Shown piece by piece: positions 11,901 to 24,700 of a stretch of DNA of 64,000 bases (the stretch's first letter is position 1; each line of letters begins with the position of its first letter). The position numbers and the translations under genes were made by a program. Source of the stretch: Galdieria partita (taxonomy: Eukaryota; Rhodophyta; Bangiophyceae; Galdieriales; Galdieriaceae). Location: positions 1 through 64,000 of the forward strand of contig BQMJ01000005.1 in NCBI GenBank assembly GCA_025991245.1, written 5' to 3'. Below the pieces are notes generated by a model. It did no database searches and was not told the origin of the DNA. It was given only the letters and a program-made list of their open reading frames with translations.

Positions 11901-14400
11901 TATTTGAAACTCTTTGTTTGGGAACACCACCAATCGAAATTCAATTTCTTCCATGATTTCCATAAGAACTTTCAATGCGATTTGCTTTTCATACTTATCT
12001 AGCGTTTAAAGCGGTACTTGGAGAATAGAAATTAAATGAATGCCTTCTACTGAGGTACATATTCATTTCAACGTTTAAATAGGGAGCAAGAGCAAGATTG
12101 ATACTAGCAGTCTTTGTTAACGGCTCAACTTGAAATACTGTAGTATTTGAGACAATGTAGGAGAAGCTCTACTTGTAAATATTCTAGTCTACTTGCAAAC
12201 TGGCTCAAGAATTTCCGACTATGTCATGTATGCAAAAATGCACCATAGAGATTTTCAATCAATCGTTGGTCTTTCCTCAACTTTTCCAGAGGACAATGGA
12301 GTATGAAAGAAGAGCTTGGTAAGTTCGATTCTTTTACTCTTCCATTTCTGTTGATTTCGACCACTACTTATTTTTATATGTACAAATAAATAGCCCTCTA
12401 GCCATTTTTTAGACAGTTGGAGCATACTCTTGGCTAATCGTGAAAAAGTTCATATGAAACAAGAAAACACAAATTAGTATATACAAACCATTTTCTACAA
12501 CTTTTTTCCACAAATATCTGCTTTAAAAAATTTTCGAAAAATTTTTGAATTTTGCCGAGAATTGGCTATGTAGAACAAACACAGCCCATGCCATGACAGC
12601 CAAAGGGCAAGAGAGGAAAGTGAGGGGGAAATGAATCAATGAACCCTCATGTGAACTCAAATAACTTCTTATTGGATTTCCCAACGACCCAGCTTGGATT
12701 CTAATTCAGCCTAGTAAAATCTACAACGCAACAAGTTTTTCATTTGCAACCCAATTTACTAAGGTTTTATATATTATTTGCTAATATTGTTTTCACAGAT
12801 ATCACTTTCTAATTTAGTCGCTTGTAAAGAATAGTGGTTTCTTTGTAAAATTGCATTTCTTCTTGTTGAGTGTGCATGGTTTTTGAATATGTAGTTTTTT
12901 TCAGGTACTACTTTAGGTGTTTTTTGTGTTATTTTTTTCCTCTTTCACATCACAGTGCACCTGGAAAGGATTTCAGCATTGTGTATCATAGACAAATTTA
13001 CAGTTTAAATGCATTTTACTCCGAACTTTTTGGTATGGTCCGCTTTTGTATGATTTCCTAATTGTTTTAATTCGCCACTGGGTTATATAAAATTTCGTAA
13101 ACCTTTTCTTCTCTTAGATGATACCCTGTAATTTAGAAATTTGATTGTGCTTGTCCTTGTTTTGGCAGAGTAGCTTGTTTTGAGCTAATATTGTTGTTGC
13201 CAGAAATTTTTGGTTTTTTTCTCTTTTCAATTGAATATTCTATGTGGAACTCTCACAAGTACATGTTGTCTTCAATAAGTTTCTGTGTTAAATAAAGCTT
13301 CTCGTGTCAATTGTCTTGCATCTCTATTTATTGTTTTGATTGATATTGGGTTGTTTGGAACTTTTCTTTTAAACTCCGGTCTTACAAGCATTTTTGTATA
13401 GTTGTTCTTCATAATAAAGTTTTTCTTATGAAGCGATACGAGAACTTTCTTTTTTTGGCGTTGGGTAATAGCTCTACTGCATTGGCCCCAGCTCTGTCCA
13501 ATTATGAATAATTCTGATGGCTGATTGGTAAAACTTGAATGACCAATTCTAGTCTTTGCCTTTTTAAGAATTTGCGTTGATTCTTTGAAGTCTCTCTGTT
13601 TACACCTTTGTGACTCAAAGTGGCTAAACCTTGAGTTTCTCGCCTCTCCTGAATTGGATTAAAATATATGCAAATTGCCAAGATTCGATTTCTTCGATGT
13701 TATCAATTGTATTTTCCTTCTATAATGGTCCTTTTTTGTACTGTGTATTGCAGTTGGTGTTTGTCTTTCTTTCTTGGCTAAAAGTCTTTCTCGTTTGTAT
13801 GTAAATGACAAGGTAATTTGTCTATAAATGAAATTACGTGTCGTGTACATTTTTTATTATCAATTGAATAGAAAAAATTCCTTGCCTTTCAGACATTTTT
13901 ATCATTATTACAATCCAAATGTTGGCTAGAGTTCTTCTTGTATAATTAACTAATCACGAAATTAAGCGTATATTAATTCACGGACGCTAGACTTCTACGA
14001 AAATAAAATTTTGGCAACCGTACCCACCAGTATGAAGATCGATCGTTCAAGTAAACAGGGCGTCAAGAATACAAATATTCATGTCTTGCTCAATTTTGCT
14101 TTGTAACGTAGGAAGATCCTGGAGTATCTTGCGCATATCTAGGAATGTTGCTCAATCAAGTAATTTAATATGCTGAAAGAATCGCTGTGTCTAAAATGAG
14201 CAATGTATTTATAAATTAGTGGATAGTTGTCAGTTGGTATACTTTATATTTGTCAGCCTTTTTATAGAATTGTACGTTGTATAACTGGTTGTGATTTTCC
14301 AATAGAGAGACGGGGCTATTTAAGTGCCAACAGTAATACTATTCAAACAGTATCCTTTCCAAAACTGTGTCTCACAAACTGTCAACTGCTAAGTATTTAT
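8986..14400. other. T-rich subtelomeric spacer, no gene
   Basis: About 5.4 kb of T-rich, low-complexity sequence. No open frame exceeds 80 codons or shows a recognisable domain, and no splice pattern could be built. Faint resemblance to the repeat units persists at the left edge. I see no RNA gene, transposon end or clear tandem repeat here. Confidence 0.6.
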
Positions 14401-17400
14401 AGACTTGAGCACAAAAGACTAAGGTAGCCAATCCAAACATACACTATGCCGACGAGTTGCGAAGCCTCTCTTTTGTGAAAATTCTTCCCATCAGACGCTC
14501 TTTTTCTTCCAAGTTTTGTTTCGAAATTGCATCCTTCAAGTGACCTCGTCAAGTAAGATTAGCAAACAACGACGTAAAGATGCTTCAAAGTGGGTGTACA
14601 AACTCTGTTCACGTCCGTTTTCGAAACAGCAACTCACAGTTGAACTGCACAGTTGAGTTGCCACGAGCCAATCTCCCCTCTCCACTTGGACAATAGATTC
14701 TGAATAGACAAAAACTGACAATGACAAGAATCGTTTTTGTGAAGAGCCAAAGAGACTCATCTCAGAATATACTCCGATTGTTACAAACGATCTTGGTAAT
14801 TGTTCCACAAGAGAGAGTCCTCATCTGTTGTTCACAGGACAAAAATTAGTAGTACCATTCAAATGGAAAAACCAAGTTACATTGGAAGACTAGAATGGGA
14901 CAAAGATTCAAACTCAAAGACTATTTGGAGCCTTTGTGCCCACTGGTTCCGCACTACTCCGCAGGGTCAATGTCTTCAAACATACCAGAGTCTAAAGATC
15001 AGCAAATTCTCGAACAGAACCTACGTTGCACTCGACAAGAACTTGGAAGCGACTTTGAGGTTCAAGCCAAGTTGTTCACAGGAAACGAAAAAACCAAACC
15101 GCGCCTTGGTCGGTATTTCAAAAAGTGCGAAATCATAAAACCTCAAAGTTTGGTCGTACTAAAAAGTTCTTCTCTAAATTCAACTCTACTTGAATTTTCA
15201 TAAAAAGGAACAATTTTATCCACTTCAAAACAGGTGGTAACAAAGCAACTACAGCCACAGTTGAGCAAAACAATCACGAAAGGAAGATTGGGAATAGTTG
15301 TGTTGAAGAGCTCTTTGAGTACCGTCAAAAGTGCACACGCCATATAGTTTCATATGTACCTAGTGAAAACTTTCCAAGGGAACCTTCCACTCAAAAGTTT
15401 ACCTAGAATACTGTTGATTCTCTAACGTTGCACTATTTGAAGAGAACCGTTGTGTTAGAATGATCGTTGACATACCCCTGAGAGTAAAGCCCGCCATTGA
15501 TAGTGAGATAAACTCACCTTTGTTATTTACCTTGAAGATTTACTTGCTTCAAGTTGATTTGGAGAACACTGAGCTCTAGTCGATAGGAATTATTTCAAGA
15601 AAGTATAATCTGCCACTTTCAACAAGAAGAGCGTGTTTCCCATAACTTGGAACGATTTAGTGTGTAGTCGCCAAGTTGTCATAGAGAAATTTCGGCAAGT
15701 AGAGTGAACACTTGTGCTGATCAATGTCTAGCTGAACTGTTTGCAACTTGGAGGACTGTGAATTTTGTGTTACCAGTAACAAGGACTTTTTAGACTTTTG
15801 CAGATTTGAGTTTATACAATCTGGTCGAGTGTTTCAATTATCAACAAAACGTGATTCAAGTAAACATTGGAAGTGACACACGTATATAATTTGTATTTTG
15901 CCTACCAGTCAAGTTTCTCAATTCGCTTGAATATATAGACCAAGTGTCGCATATTCTATTTTGTATAATTGTATTGCGAAAATAAAGACTCGATTGTTGA
16001 CTCTTTCTATTTTGTGAGTTTTACATATGAAAACTTTCCATAATAGCATAGCGTCACGACTCATAAGTATTATTGCAAGAACCTTGCCTTGTTTGTCCCT
16101 TCACAACAATAGTCAAAAACAAAGACCCTCGAGCCACTTCCTCCTATGCATCTAAAACACCGCAAAGCTTCAAACAGTCTATGTTTCACAAAATTCAACA
16201 ATAAAACAAGGAAAATTCTGCAAACACTAGAGCACTCCAAAGTTGGAGAAAGATAACCAAATTCTCAAGGTAGCTTCCCAAGACAAAGAATTGCCTACAC
16301 TAGTAAACCCAAAAGAGAAAAGCAAAGAGGCAAGAAAGAAGCAACTCAGTCATAAACTCTTCAACTATACCCAGAATACTTCAACACGTTATGAAGCTAG
16401 TACCTGGACTGACTCTCGATTCTAGTTCCCTCAGAGTTTCTCTGATAAAAACCACAGAAGCATCAACAATAGTTATATCAAAACCCCACTCTCATGAAAA
16501 CTTTCAAAGTTGGCTATTATCCACATTTATTCAAAAACGCAACGCCAAAAACTCAAACTTAGAAAAATATCTGTTGTACAATTTGGAAACATAGCAACTG
16601 GTCAAGAACTCAAACAGTCATAAAGCTTTATCTAACTCTCTGTCAACTAGCTCATATATCGCAACTTTCGTGATTTCTTCAAGTCGGTCAACGGAAGGTT
16701 GAAAGCTGCCATCATCACTCCGCCTGTTCCAATCAAAGCAACGCTCATGTCTCCTCTTTAGTTGGATAAGAGACTTTAAATGGTCATAAACTCACAAATA
16801 AAGGAACTGGTTGTTTGAAGAATGCAAGAATCATCTCAGAATGTACTTCGAGTGCTACAAAAGACCTTGATGAGTGTGACACAAAAGAAGATTCACAACA
16901 ATTCACAAGACTTTACTTTGTAGTATACTTGGACTTGAAAAACCAAGTTAAACTACAAGACTGTATAGGGAGCAGGGGTTCAAAGTTGAAAAAAAATGGC
17001 AGTTTTTTGTGCCGACTTTTCTTTTTATAGTACTCTACATAGTAAAAACGCCTATAAAGTTACCAGAAAATGAAGAGCGACAGTTTTCAACAAGGATCCA
17101 AGTTGAGGTACGTTCAACGTGAACTTGGACTAAAGACAAATACTTTTCAAGCTTTATGTAACTCAAATGTCAAGTCTTGAAAGTTTACAACCAATACTAG
17201 CAGGTCTTGATAGCAAAGTTCGGTCTTGAAAAGTTTCTCGTTGGAACCTAATGTTTGACGTTCTGGGGAATCATTTACTTTCATTGACCTTGAATCTGTT
17301 TACGCATCATAATGCTACTCTCCAACAGAATGAAATGAGTAAATTCTTAGCTTCTTTTGTGCTTCTATTCTATGCTTGAATTGTTGTTTGATTCAAAATT

Positions 17401-20400
17401 CATCTGTCTATGGTCGCGATTCTACTATATTTATATCCCGTTCGGGCAAGTATATCGAACGAATTGGAGTCGAAACCCAATTCCTTTTTATAAGAGTGTT
17501 TCGAATCCATTTTAAATAGAAAAACCTTTACAATTGTCGATTGTCAATTTCATTCGAGTTGAATCATTTCTGTAAGCTCCAAGTATACAATAATTATTTC
17601 CCGTTGGTGACACTAAAATGGCCATGATGAAGATAATGATGGCTATTACACTGGTAGTCTTGTTGAATTCCCTAAAAGATGAACTTTGTGTTTTGGATGA
17701 AACATTTTAAGTCTCTTTTTTATCTATTCTCAGCAGGGTTAAACTTAGAATCACTTTGTAGGCTTCTCAATATGTACCCTTATAAATTTTCTTGTTCAAT
17801 TTTTATTTAAGAGTAATTGAATTAAGAGATTCATTCATCAGCTAGGCTACTTTGTTATATATTGAAAAACAGTTGATTCTTTGTTCCTTTTTTTTATTAC
17901 TACTGTCTTTCTTCCTTCTGTGTTTAGAAATAAAGTTGGACTATAGTTTGAATTCCATTCTTTCTCAGTGGCTTCTCCTTGTATAGTATGATGATCTCCA
18001 TTGTGCAATCTCTTGGCCCTTTTTTGTTGTTACTTTTTGCAACTTTTCACTATTCGAAAAAACCAATAATTTCCCTATAATACTTGATCTTTTGAATAAA
18101 ATTTATCAATCAACAGAATAATTCAAGTAAACTCTTTTTGAATAATAACTCATTGAACGGGTCATGTCCTCCTTTCCTTTACCACATTCACTTTTTTGCA
18201 TACATTCTTTACATATCGCGGATATCAATAAAGGGAACCAAATGAAAAAATAGAACTTGTGTGATTGACAAAACTCAATGAATTGTGTTGGCAGATTTGG
18301 TTTCAAACTATTTCCCAAAACAGCTTTAGAATGTGAAATGTTCATCAAATTTGATACATCTTTGAAAGAATCCTTTTTATTTCATCTCATGCACTCAAGC
18401 CTTTTCTAGACAACTTGTTTCGAATACAATATCTTTCAAGATCTCTGCACTTTGTCAGTTCAACATACACTAGTCTACCTGATCATATTGTTCAAGGTTT
18501 GGTTTCGTAGATAATACTTGGTCCCCTGCTTTGGTTTTGAAAATACTTTGGATATTTACCAAAGGTTCAATTTAGTCTTTGCTTTTATGTTTTGGCTAAT
18601 CTTAGTGAAATAAACTTTTCCATAAGTATGTATATACAACTCGTTCAGGTAAAAAGGTGCCGATAATCACTGCTACAAATTATCCTCTTTTACACTATTC
18701 TCATCTAAAGAACCAAGAATTCTCAAAGCTATGGTAGTTGTTTCCAAACAATCTCCCTTTATCGATCGTAATCAACCTCTCCCTTCAAAATGTTTCTGCA
18801 GATAAATCACTTTTGAACTCTGTTGTTAACCAACCACAAAGTTCAAACCTAGTGGCTACGAAGTTACGACCAAAACAACCCAGGTTTAAATAGTATCCAA
18901 AAAAAGAAAAACTTTCTAGTCTATTCTCAAAATGTTTCTCGTTGAAATTCAAAAAAGTTTTCATAGACATACTTTATCCGCTTTGAAGCGGGTTGCATAA
19001 CACAACTATTAGCTCCTGTTCTCAACCAATAAGATCTAACGAAAGAACGTTTCGAAGAGCTTAGAAAGGAGGTGGTATGAAAGGGTGCCTTTAAAAGGTA
19101 CAAACTATATCGTATCTTGTATACTTGTAGAGAAATTTCCAAAAGAACCTTGCACTCGAGAGTTCAAAAGACTGTTGATGCTCTATTCTTTCTATTGAGG
19201 CAATTGTATCGTTGGAATTCAGTTACAGACTTTCCACTGTTGTACCTGATAATTCAGAATTCGTGAAAGTAACGAGAAAAAAACTGGAGAGTTAATAGAA
19301 TTGGATTTGACTTGTTGTTGACAAGGAGTTTTTCTTTGATCTCACAAGCCCAAACAGAACACGTTGAGTTTTAAGATGGTTAGATTCCAAATTGTTTGAA
19401 TTGTAAACACTTGGTTAACGTTTTGTGAATCAAACGTTTTCAACAATTCCAGCTATACCTGTGGTTGGGTTAAATAAGGACTCCAAAAGAGTGCTGATTA
19501 CAGTTGTCAAGAAGGGAGTTTTTCCCATACCCTAGGATGCTATCATAGAAGACTGTAGTGAGGAATGTGAATCAATCCTTATGTTGCTGAATTCTACCCT
19601 GCGTTTTATTTTTGTGAAACAAGGATCAAGAAATCCTAGACATATGGACGGTAACTAGTACAAGCAACTTTTACTGAGATTTTCTGGAAGGTGTACTTTG
19701 AAGCAGACGGTGACTTTGGCAAAGTCAATGATAGTATATAGTGTCACAAAATTCAGCAGTCAACAACCGACCATCCTGAAAGGGTTCCAAGAATAGATAA
19801 GACCAAATGAGTTGTACAGTCATTGCTTCCAAAGAAAAATTCTTTTTTGCTCTAACAAAACTTGTAGAATGCTACAAGAGAAGAAAGCAACAACAACTCA
19901 ATGAGATACTTTTAAAGTATACAAAGTACTTTAGCAAGACAAGAAGCAAGATTCCAAGTTACCAATTCGACTTGAATTTCCATTCTCATCTCACAGTTAC
20001 TCTGAAAACAACACATCAAATCTACAACAATTTTGTTAGAAACTTCACTGTCTCGACAAAACTAAAATTCTGACAGTATCCAAAAATATTTCAAATTGTA
20101 AAGCCAAATCCACTTGTTCAACCTTTGAAACTTGGATTCTCAAAGGAGGAGAGTAAATGTTTCAATGCCCATAGCTCAGAATTGTGAACATCATACTATC
20201 AATAACTTTCGATTGAGACTTCTTTCTTGCAGCAAGTAACGAAAGTCGCAAGCTCTGATAAATTGGTGTGTTCCATTGCCTCTTTCATAAAGTGTACGAA
20301 ACCTTTGAACTGAAAGATAACTTTACACGATATCACCTTGAGTAGTTGAGGTATTTTCAGCCTATTGTTCAAATTTCACTCATATTCGACAATGTTCGAT

Positions 20401-21980
20401 TAGATAGGTGAAGTATCCTCAAGGATAGATTTCAAAAGTAGACAAAGTGTGACCCTTCAAAGAAAGCATTGAGTTGAATGGATTCTTTCTCTCGTCTGTA
20501 TTGGATAGCAATCTTTGATGTCTAGTACTGTGAAGATTCTTTTGTAGACAATTGAACTTCTTTTAATCTAGTGGAGGTCTATATAGTCTGGCTGGTGGAG
20601 AAAAGACAAGCAATGGAATAGTTTAAACTGGAAGAGTGGAAAACAAGTATTAAAATCTCAGAGTATCTAAATTTTCCTTATCCGGAAGCACTGTTGATTT
20701 CAAAATATCTCTCAAGTCAATGAAAGAAATTATTCAATCATAAAATATGTTTCTCAAGAAGTCACCTCAAGTTCATGTATGTATTCTTTCTCTAATCAAC
20801 TCCATATCAATGTTCCATAGGAAACAAAGAAACACTAGATTTTTTGTTTAAATTCTAAAACATAGTTGTGACACAAATTATACAAACTATACAACTCTAC
20901 AAATTGCAAAACTTGTTTTTTACTATTGAGACAAAATTGGAAGGTCGTGTTGGTTTGTGACACAATTTGATTGAGGATCACTAATTGATTCTCAAAGGAT
21001 GATTAGTGAAACGCCTTTAAATATGTCCAGAGAGTTGGTTAGATACGAAAAAGTAGCTTGTCTTAAAACGACTCAGAGCAACGATTAGGTTTGCTAGCAG
21101 TTGAATCTAGATCTCAACTAAATTTGTAATACAGCAATAGACTTCATGAAGACATACAGTGTCATTGACTGTTCAAATTGAAGTATATACAACTATAGTT
21201 CGTCTTTTTCACTTTCACAAGAGTCTCTCAATAGACAAAAGTTGGCATATGGACATTGCAAACTATTCAACGAACAAAAGACATAGATGAGAATCTGCTT
21301 GGATCACTGCAAAATATCTTCAAAGCGGAGTTTCAACCCTATTTCACAAGACTCTGTATAGCAATTCTTAATAAAACTACTTTCAAACAACACCCCATCA
21401 AATAACGCTGACTTGTAACAGACTTTATTGGATCAATTACTAAAACTCCGTGCAAATTCCGAATCTTTTATCAAGGCACTATTCTCGAAACACACACAGC
21501 TAGTTTTCACTCAAAGACCAGAAACTACAAAGCAAGTCGTCTCGTTAGAAGTGTTTTTCGCAGAGGTACTTAGTATTAGAGAATCCAAGGAGTCACTACA
21601 CATTTGAGAGAAAAACAGTGTTCAAAACGAAACTTGGACTGTCAAAAAGAATTCAAACTGAGGTATAACTAGTAAAGCTCCATCTGTACAGCCTAAACAA
21701 AGTCCTCCTTGGAAAGTGCCAACAACAAATTTCGAAGCAAGCTTTATATTCATCAAAGTGGTAAACACATTAAACGAAACAATCAAACAAACTATCTACT
21801 CAAGATGACGAAGTTTCCAAATATGTTTTTCTCCCATCGTATCCACACAAAGCTCTGGAAGTGAGTCAACAATTTATCTGTATCCACTATAAAATAAAGT
21901 CACTTTGTCGTAAAAGAAACAACAAAGTCATCTGCAAGCCGAACAAAAATATTAGCTCTTATACATAAACTATGTAATAC
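14400..21980. repeat. Decayed, internally repetitive subtelomeric block
   Basis: Composition changes here from T-rich to mixed with many AAGT, CAAG and GAAC motifs. Passages recur in diverged form. The sequence around 14755-14900 resembles 16825-16960 (shared CATCTCAGAATRTACT-type stretches), and 15355-15440 resembles 19120-19200 (GGAACCTT-CACTC, then CTGTTGAT-CTCTA). Open frames at 14800-15203, 16243-16594, 16815-17030 and 19807-20073 are short and mutually inconsistent and match no family I know. The block looks like old copies of one element or gene family eroded beyond recognition. Orientation and family are unknown. Confidence 0.45.
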
Positions 21981-22066
21981 TTTTATTCGTATAGAACAAC
22001 AACTTTACATTTGAGATTCAATTTGTTGTTGGTGGTTGGTTGCGGCGATTGTTGCGCGAATACAGA

Positions 22067-24700
22067 ATGGACGTCTTCTCTTTTAAAGGTGTTAAACATC
22101 CCCTTGTCAATCGTGAGTCCGCACTGTTGCAAGTTATAGAAGCTTTTCAAGCCTCTCATCTTTGCGATGAGCAAGGTTTCTCTGGAGTACAACGGCCACA
22201 CGTTTCTATCGCTCCTCAAATGTATGGGAGTGGCAAAAGCACGTTTGGCCAAAACTTCCAAACGTTTGTTTCCATGAACAAAGAGTTTTTGTTGCACTAT
22301 TTAGGTAAAATGGGTCTCCCTGGTATTGCAGAAGGGGATAATATAGGAGAACGTTCTCTAGACGCACTATTAAACGAGACTTTATATGTTGTGTTGAATC
22401 TTCTCGATGTTCCTGACGGGAATCGCTTTCAAACTACGCTTTTTGAATGGATAAGCAGGGAGGCACTTGCCCAGTTTCCAAACGGTGCAGATCTACTTTC
22501 TCAAGTTCTTTCCTGTATTGGTAGTTCAAAGGAATGGTTTCAGAAACTCTTGCAAGTCACCAAGAAACGTTATTTATATTTGTTTATTGATGAAATTGAA
22601 GCTTTGGAAGGCGACAAATTCACCATGTTTAAGGATTTGATGGTTACACGAAGAGCAACTCGAGTGCACAACGTCTATTGTTCTTTTTTTGGAGTCTTAT
22701 CAACAATTTTACGTCAACCTTTTGTAATTTGTGTTTTGGCAGGGGGATCAGATGCTGTCGTAACTAGTCAACGAGATGCCCTTACTTCCCCAGTCATGTT
22801 ATCCTTTCTTCGGTTGGATCCTTTTTCAGAAGCAACTATCAAGTACTTTATACAAAATACCACTTATAACAATGAACCTGTTCTAAAAGTATTATTTCCT
22901 AGTCATCCTGAGGGACACGATTGGTTCTTCAAACAAGTATATGATTATACAGGTGGTGTTCCTTACTATGTTGTTCATGTTTTAAATGAATTGGGAAAGA
23001 GATGTGAGAGTTGGAATAGTTTTTGTGATCTTTCAGAGGATGAAATGAAAGAGAAAATGGAGAAAATTGCTCCGAATCTCGTAGTAACTCTTTCTCGTAT
23101 GACACCCGAATCAATGATTGTTTTTTCTTCAATGCTTCTTGCGAGTATATTTGAATTTCGTATTCCAAAGAGAGAGATTCTATTTGGTGGTTTAGGAAGT
23201 TATCCTGAATATGTTTTGGATATTGCCAACTATTTGGGTTTTTATTATGTGAGTTGCTCGAGAAATGAACAAGACGAAGCAAGCAGGACACCCTTTGGAT
23301 TCAGAAAGGAAACATTTTTCAAGTTGGTTTTTCCAAAGATTGTACTAAAGCATATTCAATCGCGATATCGGAATATTCCTCCTGTTCGTTTTGTTTGTAG
23401 TTTGTTTTCATCGATCAGTCGATTGGATTCACTTTCCAGTCGTGGTTTCAAATTTGAAATTATATTTACTCTTATTCTTTATGTTCGATGGTGTTTCTGT
23501 TCCAAACTAGGAGAATTGAGTATATTTCGACATAGTTTTGTCGAACATATATCAATAGAATCTGCTAAAACCATTGGCATCTTAAAAGTGGATCCTATTC
23601 CCAATTATGTTCCAGCATTTAGTTCGACAGTGAGTAGAATCCATAGTGCTAACGGAGCAACTTACCATGTCACTGCTTGGAAACCATTTTTTGAAAAGTA
23701 TTTATCAAAAGATGGAATATTTGTTCCTATTCGACAAAACTCCAATGGACCTGATGTTCTTATTCGAGTCACAGATATGAAAGACAATTCTTTCCTTGCT
23801 ATTCAAGGTGAATCTTCTTCAGAGCAAACGCCTATGGAGACTGAAACCACCAAGAAGAGAGTATATTTGATAGGTGCTGCATTGAAATGTTTTCAGTTGT
23901 CAAGTTCTGGTGTTGGACGTTCAATGATTAAGGCAGAAGTTGCTAAATTTTTACATCCAGTGGCGTCACAGCTTGAATTGATGCAGAATAATTTAAGAGC
24001 CATTCAGTTGATTGTAAGCGACAAGTATACTGAAGATGTTTCCAGACAATTTAGGAATAATCAGAATTGGATATTGAATAGTGGAGTTTATTATGAAGAC
24101 AATAATAATAATATTGTTTACAGTTCTATCAACTCTGAGATACAACCACAGAATATACGAGAAGAGTGGCTTTGGATACCTCCTCATTGTCAAGTTGTAG
24201 TATGTTCAACTACATCTTTGCGAACTTTTTTAGGTTGCAAGACTAGTAGAGATATTGAAAGTGTGTTTGGAGACAATCCTGGATGGTTGGAACAACTGAA
24301 ACCACTTTCTGACTTGTTGAGCAATTCGTTTGTAGATTTATTAAGACGTATTTCATTTGAAGAATCTGAAAGGAATAGTGGAAGGATGGAAAGAAGAAAT
24401 ACTCGTCCAAGGATGGATATGAATGTGATGCAAGTGGAAGATACGAGAGGAGAATCAACTATTTCTGTTGCGAGCTCAGTGCAAGTTTCTTTTGACTGGA
24501 TGAACTTTTTGAAAGTATATTGTCATTTAACTGAGGAAGAATCAACTCAATGTTACGAATGTCTATGCAAGTTTTCGGAGCGAGACATGGGAGTCATAGA
24601 CTCGAACATATTAGAGCAGATGGGTATTGATGATTCTTTGTTACGAGTCAAAGTTGTTGCTGGTATGAGAAATTATATAAAAGATAGGCAAAGTACCTGA
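22067..24700 (+). CDS. P-loop NTPase with nuclease-like and SAM-like domains (Crinkler/RHS-type)
   Basis: Single uninterrupted frame. The ATG at 22067 gives 877 aa; a longer reading would need TTG at 22040. Residues 52-59 (MYGSGKST) form Walker A. Residues 169-179 (YLYLFIDEIEA) form Walker B. LAGGSDAV near 224-231 looks like the sensor strand. From about 460 a PD-(D/E)xK-like fold is suggested by FE near 463, GPDVLI (Asp about 563) and GAALKC (Lys about 607). The usual acidic or Gln residue two places before the Lys is absent. Residues about 815-875 resemble a SAM domain (hydrophobic spacing, LEQMGIDDSLLRVKV). This NTPase-plus-nuclease order is the layout of trypanosome RHS and oomycete/fungal Crinkler proteins. 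Assignment to that class is by motif layout, not alignment. No intron is seen. The biological role is unknown. Two related loci lie at 25676-27759 and 32585-34600. Confidence 0.8.
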   Translation: MDVFSFKGVKHPLVNRESALLQVIEAFQASHLCDEQGFSGVQRPHVSIAPQMYGSGKSTFGQNFQTFVSMNKEFLLHYLGKMGLPGIAEGDNIGERSLDALLNETLYVVLNLLDVPDGNRFQTTLFEWISREALAQFPNGADLLSQVLSCIGSSKEWFQKLLQVTKKRYLYLFIDEIEALEGDKFTMFKDLMVTRRATRVHNVYCSFFGVLSTILRQPFVICVLAGGSDAVVTSQRDALTSPVMLSFLRLDPFSEATIKYFIQNTTYNNEPVLKVLFPSHPEGHDWFFKQVYDYTGGVPYYVVHVLNELGKRCESWNSFCDLSEDEMKEKMEKIAPNLVVTLSRMTPESMIVFSSMLLASIFEFRIPKREILFGGLGSYPEYVLDIANYLGFYYVSCSRNEQDEASRTPFGFRKETFFKLVFPKIVLKHIQSRYRNIPPVRFVCSLFSSISRLDSLSSRGFKFEIIFTLILYVRWCFCSKLGELSIFRHSFVEHISIESAKTIGILKVDPIPNYVPAFSSTVSRIHSANGATYHVTAWKPFFEKYLSKDGIFVPIRQNSNGPDVLIRVTDMKDNSFLAIQGESSSEQTPMETETTKKRVYLIGAALKCFQLSSSGVGRSMIKAEVAKFLHPVASQLELMQNNLRAIQLIVSDKYTEDVSRQFRNNQNWILNSGVYYEDNNNNIVYSSINSEIQPQNIREEWLWIPPHCQVVVCSTTSLRTFLGCKTSRDIESVFGDNPGWLEQLKPLSDLLSNSFVDLLRRISFEESERNSGRMERRNTRPRMDMNVMQVEDTRGESTISVASSVQVSFDWMNFLKVYCHLTEEESTQCYECLCKFSERDMGVIDSNILEQMGIDDSLLRVKVVAGMRNYIKDRQST

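Noticed and set aside
14800-15203. Two overlapping plus-strand frames of about 100 codons
   Set aside because: They overlap in different frames, carry no domain and sit in a decayed repeat block.
22929-23291. 120-codon minus-strand frame
   Set aside because: It lies inside the intact NTPase gene on the opposite strand and has no domain; it is a shadow of coding sequence.
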